Counted from the stretch's first letter, positions 21,293 to 33,581 are shown. The stretch: DNA of 64,000 bases from Odiellus spinosus (GCA_963920705.1 OY987228.1:2913056-2977055); one strand, 5' to 3'. A program made the numbers and translations. The notes: generated by a model not told the origin, from the letters alone.

Positions 21293-21440
21293 CAAAACCC
21301 GGCAGCGGCGTGAGCGTGTTTCGACGGCAGCGCGCCGAGTTTTTTCCCTAGGTAGCGGCTTAACGTATGGGCGGCGTTTATCGGCGTATGACGTCGCGTC
21401 TCTCAGCTCTCCCGTGAACGACTGAGCCGAGGGCTCGGAC
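21293..21440. repeat. GC-rich dispersed repeat, copy 2
   Basis: Shares aaaacccggcagcg, cgtgtttcg, gccgagttttttcc and gtatgggcggcg with 18411-18560 in the same order. Confidence 0.6.
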
Positions 21441-21444
21441 ATTT

Positions 21445-22030
21445 ACTCAAAATTTGTACGGGATTTTGAAATCTTGGATTTTGCGTTGGATTACGTGATT
21501 TCTTGCCGGATTTCAGGATTTTGTCTCGGATTTCAAAATCTTCCCGGATTTTGGATTTCTTCATTTTATTTTCGGATTTCTTGATTTTTTTGCCGGATTT
21601 CTTGATTTTTCACCGGATTTCTTGATTTCTTGCCGGATTTCTTGATTTCTTGCCGGATTTCTTGATTTTTGTCTCGGATTTCAAAATCTTCCCGGATTTC
21701 GGATTTCTTGACTTTATGTTCTGATTTCTTGATTTTTTTTGCCGGATTTCTTGATTTCTCATCGGATTTCTGGATTTCTTGCCGGATTTCGTTATTTCTT
21801 GTCGGATTTCGTGATTTTAAATTCCTCACGGATTTTGGATTTCTTGACGGATTTTCTGATTTCTTGTCGGATTTCTTGATTTCTTGTCGGATTTCGCGAT
21901 TTTTTGCGGATTTTGTGATTTTGAAGAAATTCTTTGGATTTATAGAAAATCCGAAATCCATGTCGGATTTCTTGCTGGATTTCGGATTTTGTTTCGGATT
22001 TCCTCAGAAGTGTACGGGATTTCTTCAAAT
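21445..22030. repeat. gatttcttgccggatttc minisatellite
   Basis: About 35 units of ~16-17 bp (ggatttcttgatttcttgcc with many variants). Overlapping open frames of 83-138 codons on both strands are driven by the repeat and are not genes. Confidence 0.9.
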
Positions 22031-22039
22031 GTTCGACCC

Positions 22040-22860
22040 CTCGGACTGGGCAGAATTTTACTTTTACTTTCATGGCGAGAAGTGAAAGGAATAACTTACC
22101 GTAGGTTTCCTAATCCAAAAAAAAACTATTTATAAAGTTTGAGAAGTGCTTAATAAACAGCGGTTGGGTTTTGGCCTCTATTGATAAATTTCCTTGACTC
22201 CCTTCGACGCAGCCATATTGTGCCAGATTTAGGACTCCAGAGACACAAGCAGGAGGGCACGCGGCTCGTTAAGCGGGACGAAAACGGTCTAAAATTATTT
22301 TGCTTGCCTTACGACTAATTCTGGGGGTGATTTCTCGATGGTTATGACGAACTTCGTATCTCCATTTGAAGCCATGCGCTTTCAATTTTCGTTGCCTAAG
22401 GCCTTACAATAACACACTGACTGAAGTACCGACTAAGAACATACCGAGCCAATACTGGGCCCATAACCTATTAGAAATTGCATCCGAGCTATACTAAGTG
22501 AAAATTACTGACGAGACGAAGTTAACGGTGTAAATTCTTAGAACCCGGTAGGGTTCTATGTTATGGGCTGATCATCATCTGTAATGCTATTTTGATTTCC
22601 TTAAAATAATGGACCTTTAGCCAATCAGAACGCTCCATTTCCCCATTGAAAAAACATTAAAATCGACTCTTTCGAGGACACGTCCCTTGCATCGCAGAAC
22701 TAAAAGAGGAATTATTTGTTACGGTTAAAGTCAATTTTAAGTGGTAGAGCAAGGTTCGAATGTTGAACTTTTCAAGTTTCATTTAAAAATATTAAGTCTG
22801 AGTATTTTAAAATTAATTCTGAAGTTGACTCATTTTTGGTACTTAGCTGGTTTCGCGCAT
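22040..22860. other. No gene recognised
   Basis: Mixed-composition sequence with no recognisable domain, RNA gene or element end. Confidence 0.4.
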
Positions 22861-22872
22861 GGCCAAATTCAT

Positions 22873-23570
22873 AATGTTATTCTATGGGATTTGGTTTTTT
22901 GAAAGTGGCTTACCTTTCAGATTTATTTTCTAATACTTCCGGATATTTTTCAGACTTGGATTTTCCGTGTGGTATGAATTAAGATTCGAGCTTTATTTTA
23001 AGACTAATTTCATAATTTTACACCGATTAGTTGGCCCACAATCTATTTATGAAAACGGACGAAAAAGTAAGGCGGAAAAATAGATTCGCCAAAAACCTAA
23101 GCCAAATTTGACAAATTAGGCTTAGGTTTTATATGGCTTTTTAAAATCACGTGCAGGAGGACTCGTGGAGGAGCGCGCTTGATTTGGAGGCTATGGGTAT
23201 TGAACTCTGACTTAATTTCTCCTTCTTCATATTTTGCCGTTTATGAAATTAGTCTAAAACTAAAGCCCGTAAAATATCTGGAATCATTAGAAAATAAATC
23301 TGAAAGGTAAGTCTCTTACAAAAAATCTAAATCCCATAGAATTACATTAATTTTCAATTTCTCCGCCTTTTTTTTTTTTTTTTTTTTTTGCCGTTTTTAT
23401 AAATAGACTGTGGCCAAACTAATCGGTGTAAAATTATGAAATTAGTCTTAAAATAAAGCCCGAAAAATATCTGGAATCATTAGAAAATAAATCTGAAAGG
23501 TAAGTCTCGTACAAAAAATCTAAATCCCATAGAATAACATTAAGTTTCAATTTCTCCGCCTTAAAACTTA
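22873..23570. mobile_element. Foldback element with internal direct repeat
   Basis: The left arm (around 22910-23045: cttacctttcagatttattt, atttcataattttacaccga) is inverse to the right arm (23405-23560: tcggtgtaaaattatgaaat, aaataaatctgaaaggtaag). A second copy of the right-arm motif in the same orientation lies at 23245-23355, before a 20-odd-base T run. The centre has an inverted pair cctaagccaaatttg/caaattaggcttagg (23096-23129). Confidence 0.7.
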
Positions 23571-23599
23571 AAAGTACTCTCCTTTTTAAAAATGTGAAA

Positions 23600-25205
23600 G
23601 TCCGAACGACTTGGCATTTCGAACGGCAATAAGGAAGGTATTAACATCCAAAATAATGAAAAAAATAATTTAAATTTAGTTTAAAGGGTAATGGGAAAAA
23701 TATGAAGATTTCGCTGCGGCTGTCGGAGGTATTAACATAAAAAATGATGAAAAAATTATTTTAAATTTGGTTTAAGGGTAATGGGGAAAATATAAAGATT
23801 TCGCTGCGGTTGACGGAGGTATTAACATCAAAAATGATGAAAAAATAAATTTTAATTGGGATTAAAGGGCACTGGTAAAAATGTAGAGATTTGACTGAAT
23901 CAAGTGCAGCTGCCGCAGCTATTAACATCAAAAATTATGAAAAAATTAATTTTAATTGGGATTAAAGGGCACTGGTAAAAATGTAGAGATTTGACTGGAA
24001 TCAAGTGCGGCTGCCATAGGTATTAACCTCAAAAATTATGAAAAAATTAATTTTAATTGGGATTAAAGGGCACTGGTAAAAATGTAGAGATTTGACTGGA
24101 ATCAAGTGCGGCTGCCGGAGGTATTAACATCAAAAATTATGAAAAAATTAATTTTAATTGGGATTAAAGGGCACTGGTAAAAATGTAGAAATTTGACTGG
24201 AATCAAGTGCGGCTGCCCCAGCTATTAACATCAAAAATTATGAAAAAAAAAAATTTTTAATTGGGATTAAAGGGCACTGGTAAAAATGTAGAGATTTGAC
24301 TGGAATCAAGTGCGGCTGTCGGAGGTATTAACATCTAAAATTATGAAAAAATTAATTTTAATTGGGATTAAAGGGCACTGGTAAAAATGTAGAGATTTGA
24401 CTGAATCAAGTGCGGCTGCCCCAGCTATTAACATCAAAAAAATGAAAAAATTAATTTTAATTGGGATTAAAGGGCAATGGTAAAAATGTAGAGATTTGAC
24501 TGAATCAAGTGCCGCTGCCCCAGCTATTAACATCAAAAATAATGAAAAAAATAATTTTAATTGGGATTAAAGGGCAATGGTAAAAATGTAGAGATCTGAC
24601 TGTTTCAAGTGCGGCTGCCGCAGCTATTAACATCAAAAATTATGAAAAAATTTATTTTAATTGGGATTAAAGGGCACTGGTAAAAATGTAGAGATCTGAC
24701 TGAATCAAGTGCGGCTGCCGCAGCTATTAACATCAAAAATTGTGAAAAAATTAATTTTAATTGGGTTTTAAGGGCAATGGTAAAAATGTAGAGATCTGAC
24801 TGAATCAAGTGAGGCTGCCGCAGCTATTAACATCAAAAATTATGAAATATTAATTTTAACTGGGTTTAAAGGGCAATGATAAAAATGAAGAAATTTGACT
24901 AAATCAAGTGCGGCTGCCGCAGCTATTAACATCAAAAATTATGAAAAAATTAATTTTAATTGGGTTTAAAGGACAATGATAAAAATGTAGAGATCTGACT
25001 GAATCAAGTGCGGCTGTCGCAGCTATTAACATCAAAAATTATGAAAAAAAAATTTTAATTGGGTTTAAAGGGCAATGGTAAAAATATAGAGATCCGACTG
25101 AATCAAGTGCGGCTGCCCCAGCTATTAACATAAAAAAAATGAAATTTTTTATTTTAATTGGGTTTAAAGGGCAATGGTAAAAATGTAGAGATTTGACTGA
25201 ATCAC
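23600..25205. repeat. ~100-bp satellite, about 16 units
   Basis: Units contain gctattaacatcaaaaatta, ttttaattgggattaaaggg, aatggtaaaaatgtagagat and gactgaatcaagtgcggctg, recurring about every 100 bp from 23640 to 25125. The units are more alike in the centre than at the left end. Confidence 0.95.
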
Positions 25206-25363
25206 TTTTTAAAGGGCTAGGCTTTTAATATAGAAGTTAACACTTTCGTGCTATCAAAAATGGCTTTTCGTTCGATAGAAAAATTTACTTAATTTAGCTT
25301 TGGCTTTAGGCGTAGAATCAAAGTTCTATGATCTGATCTCATACCTTAATTGGATAATGTTTT

Positions 25364-25978
25364 CTATGGATAATGTTTTATTATAACTCCTCGACTTTAG
25401 TCGAGGCAATTCGTTCATGTTAGCTTATGAATGCTTATACAAGGAATTTAAAGGGAATAAAAATTCCCCATATTTTATTTTTTAATCTAGGTTGCAAACG
25501 AACAAACCTAATCCATGGATAATGTTTTATTACAACTCCTCGACTTTAGTCGAGGCAATTCGTTCATGTTAGCTTATGAATGCTTATACAAGGAATATAA
25601 AGGGAAAAAAATTCCCCATATTTAAATTATTAATCTAGGTTGCAAACGAACAAACCTAATCCATGGATAATGTTTTATTACAACTCCTCGACTTTAGTCG
25701 AGGCAATTCGTTCATGTTTGCTTATGAATGCTTATACAAGGAATTTAAAGGGAAAAAAATTCCCCATATTTAAATTTTTAATCTAGGTTGCAAACGAACA
25801 AACCTAATCCATGGATAATGTTTTGTTATAACTCCTCGACTTTAGTCGAGGCAATACGTTCATGTTAGCTTATGAATGCTTATACAAGGAATTTAAAGGG
25901 AATAAAGATTCCCCATATTTTAATTTAGGTTGCGAACGAACAAACCTAATCCATGGATAATGTTTTATTATAACTCCT
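25364..25978. repeat. ~148-bp satellite, 4 units plus a partial, each with a palindrome
   Basis: Units start ccatggataatgttttatta (25364, 25514, 25662, 25810, 25954 partial). Each contains the perfect 18-bp palindrome-like cctcgactttagtcgagg and ends ggttgcaaacgaacaaacct. Confidence 0.92.
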
Positions 25979-26089
25979 AATAACTAATTAGTGGTCCCTT
26001 ATGGAAATCATCATTTAAATTGTACGGTTTTAATGAAAAGAAAAATGAAAGTATTACAATTTATTTAAAAACCTTATCCGCTCTAAAAT

Positions 26090-26215
26090 TCGTCGCTTTG
26101 AAGTTCTCTTCCCTCGCGCGCCCAGTATAGCTTTGAAAGTACAAATTGTTATGGTTTGCGTCGTCTGCTAAGTTAGAAAAGAAGGTGACTTTAAACGGGC
26201 TTTAAAAAACACATT
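26090..26215. repeat. Flanking repeat L of the gypsy block
   Basis: About 75% similar in the same orientation to 30335-30455 (cgtcgtctgctaagttagaa against cgtcgtctgccaagctagaa; both then ggtgactttaaacggg). The pair brackets the gypsy pol-LTR-gag block. Confidence 0.6.
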
Positions 26216-26227
26216 TCCCTTTATCAT

Positions 26228-26612
26228 ATACCCATTCCAATAAACCGGCGAGTATTTTTAACGATCCGTTCAATTGCGAGTCGTGGAAATTCGGGTTAAA
26301 TTAAGAAAACAAAAAGTGGACTCGCGTTATACTGAAAAATAACAGTTCAATACACGTTTTCCCTGAAAAATAATTAAGCGAAATTTAATGTTAAGCGTCA
26401 ATGGGAGAAAATCGTCTGTTATGTTTTTCCTTAAATATTTCCGAGTGAATAAAATCAGTTGTTTTGAAATTTGAAACTCTAAATCGTGCCAGATTGTGAT
26501 TATATTTAAATTTCATGTTTTAAAAGAAAATTAAATATCTGTCACTTCAGACATTCAAGGCCATAACATGTCCTTCTGGGTCTTTGTTCGCAAAGACATT
26601 TTTGATATAATA
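26228..26612 (+). repeat. Dispersed repeat, inverse copy at 47.55-47.98 kb
   Basis: From acccattccaataaaccggc to gttcgcaaagacatttttga this matches the reverse complement of 47553-47978, with an extra ~60-bp local duplication and small indels there. It is non-coding and probably part of a DNA element. Confidence 0.8.
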
Positions 26613-26689
26613 TTTATTTAGAACTACTACGTTATATATATAAAACAAATATAACATCATTGATTATTTTTTAGGGCGCCGTCGCTTAT

Positions 26690-28719
26690 CTCTAACAAAA
26701 TGGACACGGGTTCTCAAGTGAATGTTCTACCTCACTCGCTATATCAAAAGCTACACAAACCTCCACCTTTACGACAGACACAAAGGAAGGTAATGTCGTA
26801 TTCTGGTCATGTGGTAACGATGTTAGGAGTCGTAAATATGAATACAACTTCGGAGAATGCCCAACGGATCTGTAATTATTATATAACTGTACAGAATACC
26901 ATACCAATCTTAGGAGCTACTACCCTGACAGAGCTAGGACTAATCCATAGATTAGATAATCTAACCTCGGAGATTAATCACTTCAACTGTACGACTCTCC
27001 AATAAATTACCTGTGCGGGAGCAAATGTAAGACTTCACTCAATCAAAACGACAAAAAAGAATCACCACAGCAGATTTTAAAAAGGCTCGAGGATGTATTT
27101 GGACCAGTTGGCTGTCTCCCAGGCTTACATCATATCTCCTTAAAAGAGGATGCGCAACCTCTGATAGTCCATGCGCGAAGTAAACCTCACGCTTTCTGTT
27201 AGATTTTTAACTGTGCCCAATAGATTTAGTTACTACACATGGTTTTAGAGTTAATGCTTTAATGGTAATGATTAAAAGGTTACATGTAGACTTAATAGTT
27301 ATATAGGTGAACCGAACATTTCCGAGGCGCGAGAGAGAGTGGTTCATTTAGGAGGAAAGCTGGATTAGCTTCCCGTACAGCGGCGCCCTCATAAGGTGAA
27401 GGTGCGCTCTGGTACTAACACTTTCCGAGAACCACTCAAGAAAGAACTAGCTCGCATGAAAGAATTGAACATCATAACTGCAATTACAGAACCAACCGAG
27501 TGGGTGCATCCTCTCGTAGTCGTTCCAAGGGAAGATAAATCTATACAGGTTTGCCTGGATCCTAGACGTCTTAATAAATCAATTAAACGAGAACATTACA
27601 AAGTACCAACATCACAGGAAATATTCAGCAATCTACAGGGCTGCAAGGTATTTACAGTGCTAGATGCAACGTCAGCCTTCTGGCAAATAAAATTAGATGC
27701 AGCTAGCTCTCGATTGTGCACATTTTCAACCCCATATGGAAGATTTAGATTCTTTCGGATGCCGTATGGTATATCTAGTGCATCGGAGATATGCCAACGA
27801 ATTATGAACGACCTATTTGGTGAAATACCTGGAGTCGACATATCAACGGATGATCTGATAATTGCAGCACCCACAGTCGAAGAACACAAAGAAAGGCTGA
27901 ACAAGGTCCTTTCAAAGGCACGTGAAGCAGGAATAACGTTTAGCAATAAAAAATTACAACTCGCAGATTCTACAATTGTATACCTCGGTCATAAAATTTC
28001 ACAGTTAGGAGTACAGGTTGACGAAAGGAAGGCATCTGCAATTCAATCCCTGAAGCCACCAATCAACAGGAAAGAACTGCAACGATTTCTCGGAATCATA
28101 AATTACCTGAGCAAATTTATTCCATACCACTCCGGAAAAACAGCTCCTTTAAGACAACTCTTGAAACCGGCGGTCGAATTCCTATGGGAAATGGAACACC
28201 AGAAAAGATTTGACGAACTCAAGGATGACATTATGAAAGCAACTGTATTAGCTTTCTATGATCCCCGGAAACAAAACATACTTTCCGTTGATGCAAGTCA
28301 ATTTGGCACTCTTACAAGAAGGCCAGCCAATACAATATGCCTCGACAACCCTAACAGAGGCTCAACAAAGATGGGCTCAAATAGAAAAAGAACTCTTGGC
28401 AGTCGTTTATACTGTTGAACTTTTTCATTATGATGTCGTGGGAACCAAAGTACTCATTCAGACCGACCATAAGCAATTACTGGCTATAGTAGAGAAACCA
28501 CTCAATGCACTATCACCAAGACTGCAACACCTCGTCCTCAAATTATCCAGTTATGAATTTCGCTTGACATATGTTGCGGGAACACAAATGTACATAGCGG
28601 ATGCTCTTTCAAGGTCTCCAGCCTCGGCAATGGATATTATCACTGATGATATGGAAGGATCCACAGTTAGCCTTCATTCGATGACGCTCTTGTCGGAGAC
28701 TAAACTATTAAAGTTTTAG
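26690..28719 (+). pseudogene. Ty3/gypsy pol fragment: protease, reverse transcriptase, RNase H
   Basis: Protease 26700-27005 opens with DTGSQVNVLP and is truncated right at its active-site loop; ILGATTLTELGL follows. Around 27195-27355 about 160 bp of foreign sequence with stops is inserted before PHKVKVRSG. RT 27396-28300 carries KELNIITAITEPTEW, the catalytic block FTVLDATSAFWQIKL, FRMPYGISSASE, and STDDLI where YxDD is expected. It is frameshifted near 28310. RNase H follows in another frame (28310-28719): AQIEKELLAVVYTVE, TDHKQLLAIV and ADALSRSP. Integrase is missing. This is a K02A2.6-like gypsy element, inactive. It lies head-to-tail before an LTR and gag of similar type. Confidence 0.88.
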
Positions 28720-28909
28720 GATGCGATAGAATCTGACAAGAATCTGAAAGAAATAACGGAGACTGGTTAGATAAACATGACTATCTTTATTAGCGAGGTA
28801 TTGTCTTCTGACATCCTAGTCTATTAACAAGATTAGATTACAGATCGGTTGATGAGCGACACTCCCCTAGCGGGTCACGTGATCACTACGTAACAGGTGT
28901 CTACGCCGT

Positions 28910-29202
28910 GTAACATTTGCCTATACATAATCTTCTAAATAAGGAAAGTGACGGCGATGCTAATAATGCCAGATCCAAACCCGCAAAAAAACTCCGCAAT
29001 TGCCTAATTTCTAGGCTTACTTGTGTAATTATATAAATATAAAGTCTTATGTACAGCCCCTATATCTATGTCTTAAAGTATAAAAGCGTCTGCTACAATA
29101 TCTAGTGCTTCAGATGATGTCGGGCTCTCTCATGTAGATCTCTTAATAATGTTTTATATTATTTTAGAATCAACTTTGTATAGTTAAACAACATACAAAA
29201 CA
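28910..29202 (+). repeat. Ty3/gypsy LTR (probable 5' LTR)
   Basis: Ends with acatacaaaaca directly before the primer-binding site. A good TATA box gtataaaag lies at 29079-29087. The start is set at tgtaacatttgcc (TG...CA rule), but no second copy of the LTR is in the window to confirm it. Similar-looking sequence upstream (28770-28909) may belong to it or to the broken pol. Confidence 0.6.
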
Positions 29203-29222
29203 TGGTGTCAGAAGAGTTATAG
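29203..29222 (+). other. tRNA primer-binding site (Leu-type)
   Basis: tggtgtcagaag directly follows the LTR end. TGG is complementary to the CCA end, and tggtgtcagaag is the tRNA-Leu-type site known in many insect gypsy elements. Confidence 0.65.
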
Positions 29223-29314
29223 TCGAACCTTTATCTCCGTAATTTTGTTACCTGCGGTATTTCTAGGAATCGCGAGTGTGACATCATACGCCAAGGCTTC
29301 AGAACATCAGAATC

Positions 29315-30007
29315 ATGCAGCAGAACCAAGCTTCGTTTCAAGTAAATACGCCAGAGCCTTTCAATTTCTCTAGTCCGAATGAATGGCCGAAGTGGCGACG
29401 ACGGTTCGAGCGCTTTCGATTTGCATCTGGCCTAAGCTCCAAGCCGGAGGAGGAACAAGTAAACGCGATCATCTACATGATGGGTGATAAAGCCGACGAT
29501 ATTTTTATCTCATTCATATTTGCTAATGATGAGGAGAAAAAGGACTATGCAATAGTCTTGCAAAAGTTTGAAGATCATTTTATTATTCGTAAGAATATTA
29601 TCTACGAGAGAGCTACGTTTAATTCAAGAATTCAGCACGATGGAGAGCTAGTCGAGGAATTTATAACGGCATGCCGTACCCAAATAGAAAAATGTAATTA
29701 TGGAGCATTACAGGATGAACTTCTAAGGGACCGAATAGTAGTAGGAGTATGGGACAAAGCGCTATCAGAAAAGATGCAGCTAGATGGTACCCTCACGCTA
29801 GAAAAAGCAATTTCGACAGCTCGTCAAGCAGAAGAAATTCGAAGACAACAAAAAGTATTACACGGCGGAAGACAAAACGAAGGAAATCCAGCCATCATAG
29901 AGAAGCTAGGCTCTCGAAAATACAAGTCAAAAGAGAATCCACAGTTCTCGAGAGATAATAACCACACGGGAAAGGCAAGTTACAATTCTTATGGTGTGAG
30001 ACGATGA
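29315..30007 (+). pseudogene. Ty3/gypsy gag
   Basis: A 230-codon frame starting MQQNQASFQVNTPEPFNFSS 112 bp after the LTR. Capsid-like features: PNEWPKWRRRFERFRFASGL, MMGDKADDIF, FEDHFIIRKN and the C-terminal RQAEEIRRQQK helix, as in K02A2.6-like gag proteins. It ends before any CCHC zinc knuckle, so it is probably truncated by a nonsense or frameshift change. The start is the first ATG after the leader. Confidence 0.8.
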
Positions 30008-32381
30008 GGAGCCTAGGCGTATGACTAGAAGTACAGTACGCCGAAGATTGCAGACAACACCCAAACGAGTCGAAGCTATGATTGAAACCATTGGCGCTAA
30101 ACCAAGACGAAATACCACAAAGCGATAAACAATTTGAACCACTTATAAGAATCATTGACTTTTTTTGATAAGCATTAAATTTGTTTAAGACGCATTAAAA
30201 TTGTTTTAGAAGCATTTAAAATTATTTAAGAACGATTAAAAATTGTTTAAGAAGCATCAAAATTTGTTTAAGAAGCATTAAAATGGTGGAAAAAGCTTTA
30301 CACCTAAGTTTGGACCTGTCCTGTTATTTGCCCCTTTAAAATGCTCTTCCCTTATGCACACAGCCTGGCTTTGACTGTACAATTTGTTAGGGTCAACGTC
30401 GTCTGCCAAGCTAGAAGAAGGGTGACTTTAAACGGGTTTTAAAAACGCAGACAGTCCTTGTGACCCCGTCACATAGTTCACCCCCACTATAACCCTCAAA
30501 TTTTCGATTTTTGTAATTAATGTGTATTATAAGCCTATTTTTTGTATTTATTATGTGTCACCTTCCCTTTAAAAGAAACTATTTTAACTTTAAAACGGGA
30601 AAAATATAAAAACCCCATTTCCTTCTTAACAAAGGACCGGATAACCAAAATTTAGCGAACTCTAAGAAACCCCAATGCTAAAGATCCCCTCTAGACAAAG
30701 TAAAACTTCATGTGACCCTATCTCTACAAAACGATACCAATACAACCACACTGCCATAACCCCCTCAAGGATTTATCGAGATAACATCGACCTTCACGTT
30801 CATGGTCACCTCAAATTCCCCAAACTTTTCCATAAACCCTGGGAAAAAACTCTCGGACAGCGTTTCACCCCACCATCCCAACCTGAAGATTCATCCCTAA
30901 CAAAGGCGTAGGTCCATTGGCGCCGAATACGAAGAGAAATCGATGCCCTAAAGATCCCCCCGTCTATCTTCTACAGAGAATACAGATCGACCCTGCAGAG
31001 TACTAAGAAACGAAATGGATACGTCACGAGGCACGCGTCGAAAGAGGTGCCCGGATGGCCCGGACAAGAACCAGAGCGTCTTTTTTTCCATCCCCCCCGA
31101 ACCTAACGTACGCAAAGCCACGCCAGGAAAAGCAAAACTGCAACTGGCGAAGATCCACGCGCTACGCTTTCCCCCATCCTAGGCATAAAGGAGAGAAAAT
31201 GGCGAAGGTAAAATCACTTCGACGTGGAGATCTCGAAAGGAACCACTGATCACCCCCTAGAAGCCCAGCGCGCTGCGCTGAGGGCGATGATGGAGCCCGC
31301 TTAAACTAAGGGTCCGGACTCTGCCATTTTTTTATCCGCGATCCTTCGGGACATAGTCGCTGTCGAAAACTTTAACTCGCGAAATAACTTAGAAGAAATC
31401 AGTTCCCGCTATAACTTAGAAGATAAAATGAGTCGAACCTCATCGCAATACTAATGAAAGAGAGCCACCTAGGCCACAAAGAATTCCGATTCGCCCTCCA
31501 GAATCCGATGATCCCCGCTGACGATATTCAATCCACGAAGGAAAGGAGCCTCCCCCGCTATATGGCGTCGAAACCAAGAAATCCCTCAAACTAAAAACAC
31601 GACGACGAAGGACGAGAATTACTGAAGTCAAACAAGATCCCCCCTCGAGACCCCAAGAAACCGGACGACCACTCGTCGGAGCATTTGTGAATACCTACCC
31701 GAGAGACCGTGCCGTAACTAATTTCAACGAAGTTGCCACCCCGCAAGCTGTCCGAGAAACCCCGTCTAACCCCTCAAGGAGAGAGCCAGTGAAACCGATT
31801 GGATACGGCTCTACTGTTACGCAACAAAATCCAGCTAATCCGAGAGAAACGACGGCCCCCGAACCCAACTTTTTCGTAAAAACACAGGCAGTGTTGAGTA
31901 TTTTTTTTATCGTTATATTTTGTTTTATCGTTTGACCACTCAGGGAATTATTCGTGCCCCAAATCTAAATGTCGGCTTGTTGTTGAGATCAAAGTCTAGA
32001 AGACCGTAGTATAATTCAACTCCCGTACTTTTTAAGAAAAGATAGAAATCAGAAAAACGTTATCGAGATAGAAAGAGAGAGATTAGGATAATCTTTGCTC
32101 CCCATTTATAAAAACCCCTTTTATAGGAGGTGAAATTTAATATTAAAAGTAAATAGATATGGATATATCGTAATTTTGGAAACCCCTCTAGAAATCGAAA
32201 GTAAAAACTTAAGGTACCGTCCGTGCCAGAATCCTCGTATATATATATTTAAAACTTAACGTCTAATCCTCCTTGTTCTTAGGTTGCATTCTCCCTTTAA
32301 GTATGGTGGCATTTTATTATAAACATTCTAGTATTAAGTGTGATTTCAGCCTGCTTATTCTTTCAATGTTACAACATTATG
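30008..32381. other. No confident gene; decayed retroelement-like tract
   Basis: 30170-30290 has short agaagcattaaaattgttt repeats; 30335-30455 is flanking repeat R (see 26090). Open frames at 30675, 31055 and 31687 (61-82 codons) are basic and Pro-rich but show no recognised domain. attggcgccgaatacg at 30917 looks like a retroelement primer-binding site, so 30.9-31.9 kb could be a decayed gag leader. Confidence 0.35.
30335..30455. repeat. Flanking repeat R of the gypsy block
   Basis: Direct counterpart of 26090-26215, sharing cgtcgtctgc and gtgactttaaacggg. Confidence 0.6.
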
Positions 32382-32786
32382 ATTTACCTCAATTGTAATA
32401 TTCATCAAACCCAAAAAGAGAAAAAACGAGATTATACACAAGTGAGAAAAGCTTAAATTCAGTCCTCCCGAATACGACTTACGAGATGGGTAATATTAAT
32501 ACGGTTTTTCCTTCTTGTTTCATACCCCTATTTTTACCCCCAGTAGGCAGTGACTACTAAAATAAATAAGGAGAGGGGGCTCACTAGTCAGGCTGACTAC
32601 TAAATAAAATATCCTTATTTCCAAGCCTGTTTTTTCTCTTTGACTAGGGTGGGAAATAACGATTGTATATTTGTGAAATGTATACTATATTCGCGACGTA
32701 AATTTCGTCTGCTAAGATGTTATCCCAATGGCAATGAATAAAGCATTTGTTTTGTTCCATTTTGGATAACACCGACGATATATAGG

Positions 32787-33482
32787 TTGCGAATATCATC
32801 AGATGAATTTCCATTTTTTTGGATTACAGACATTGGTTCTATCATCTCGTTCAGCAGTTTTTTAGCTTCCTTTTTCTCTGGACGCACGAAGATTCACAAT
32901 TACAAAGGATATCCGGAAATGTTAGGATTTATTTCGAAAATGCCCTTGGGAAAACTCTCCAGAGAACAAATAATTCGATCATATTCCGATTTATCGGAGC
33001 TCTTCGCTTTACTCGAAAAAAAAAAGATGTCGGAAACAAAATGAACGAACTAAGAGATTACTCCAACCAATTTTTCACATTAATTCCGCATGACTTTGGC
33101 ACAGATTCGCCTCCAATATTGGACAACTTTGAAGTCATTAAATCTAAACTCCAAATGTTAGATTTTCTCCTAGGGGTAGAGATAGGATTCAAACTAACCA
33201 GTGTAGGTTGAAGAAGTTTTCAAGATTTCGCGATAAGGAGAAGGTGACCGGTATATGCCATTGCAAAAGCTTCATAATCGAAAATTGTTGTGGTATGGTA
33301 CCAGAACAAGCAACATAGCTGGCATTTTAACTCAGGGTTTGCGTATTGCGCCACCCGAGGCTCCTAACAGCGGTTACGCGTTTGGAAAAGGAGTTTATTT
33401 CGCCGATATGATGGCTTTAGATACATTGCACCCGTTGGTACAAAGCTACATTCGTTACCCTGCAATTTGTTCCCAGTTATGA
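32787..33482 (+). pseudogene. PARP1-like fragment b (right copy)
   Basis: Mirror of 13697-14392: MPLGKLSREQIIRSYSDLSE (near 32940), FFTLIPHDFGTDSPPILDNF (near 33070), VFKISR-stop-GEGDRY (near 33220), then [20 protein letters not shown] to [13 protein letters not shown]. The same stop and frame change occur as in the left copy, so it was already broken when the arms were duplicated. Confidence 0.8.
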
Positions 33483-33581
33483 ACTGTTACACCGATCGGG
33501 GGAACTGAACACGAAGGGATCATTCCGAGCGTTGCAGACGCTAACCCTAAATTTATAGTTCCAGTGGAACTCATTTTCCAA

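Noticed and set aside
21566..22135. Lys/Ser-rich and Phe/Asp-rich proteins on opposite strands
   Set aside because: Both frames are created by the ggatttcttgatttc minisatellite; no domain and no independent start signals.
31055..31935. Novel basic proteins at 31.05 and 31.69 kb
   Set aside because: Short, no conserved motif, next to a primer-site-like sequence; decayed retroelement leader is as likely.
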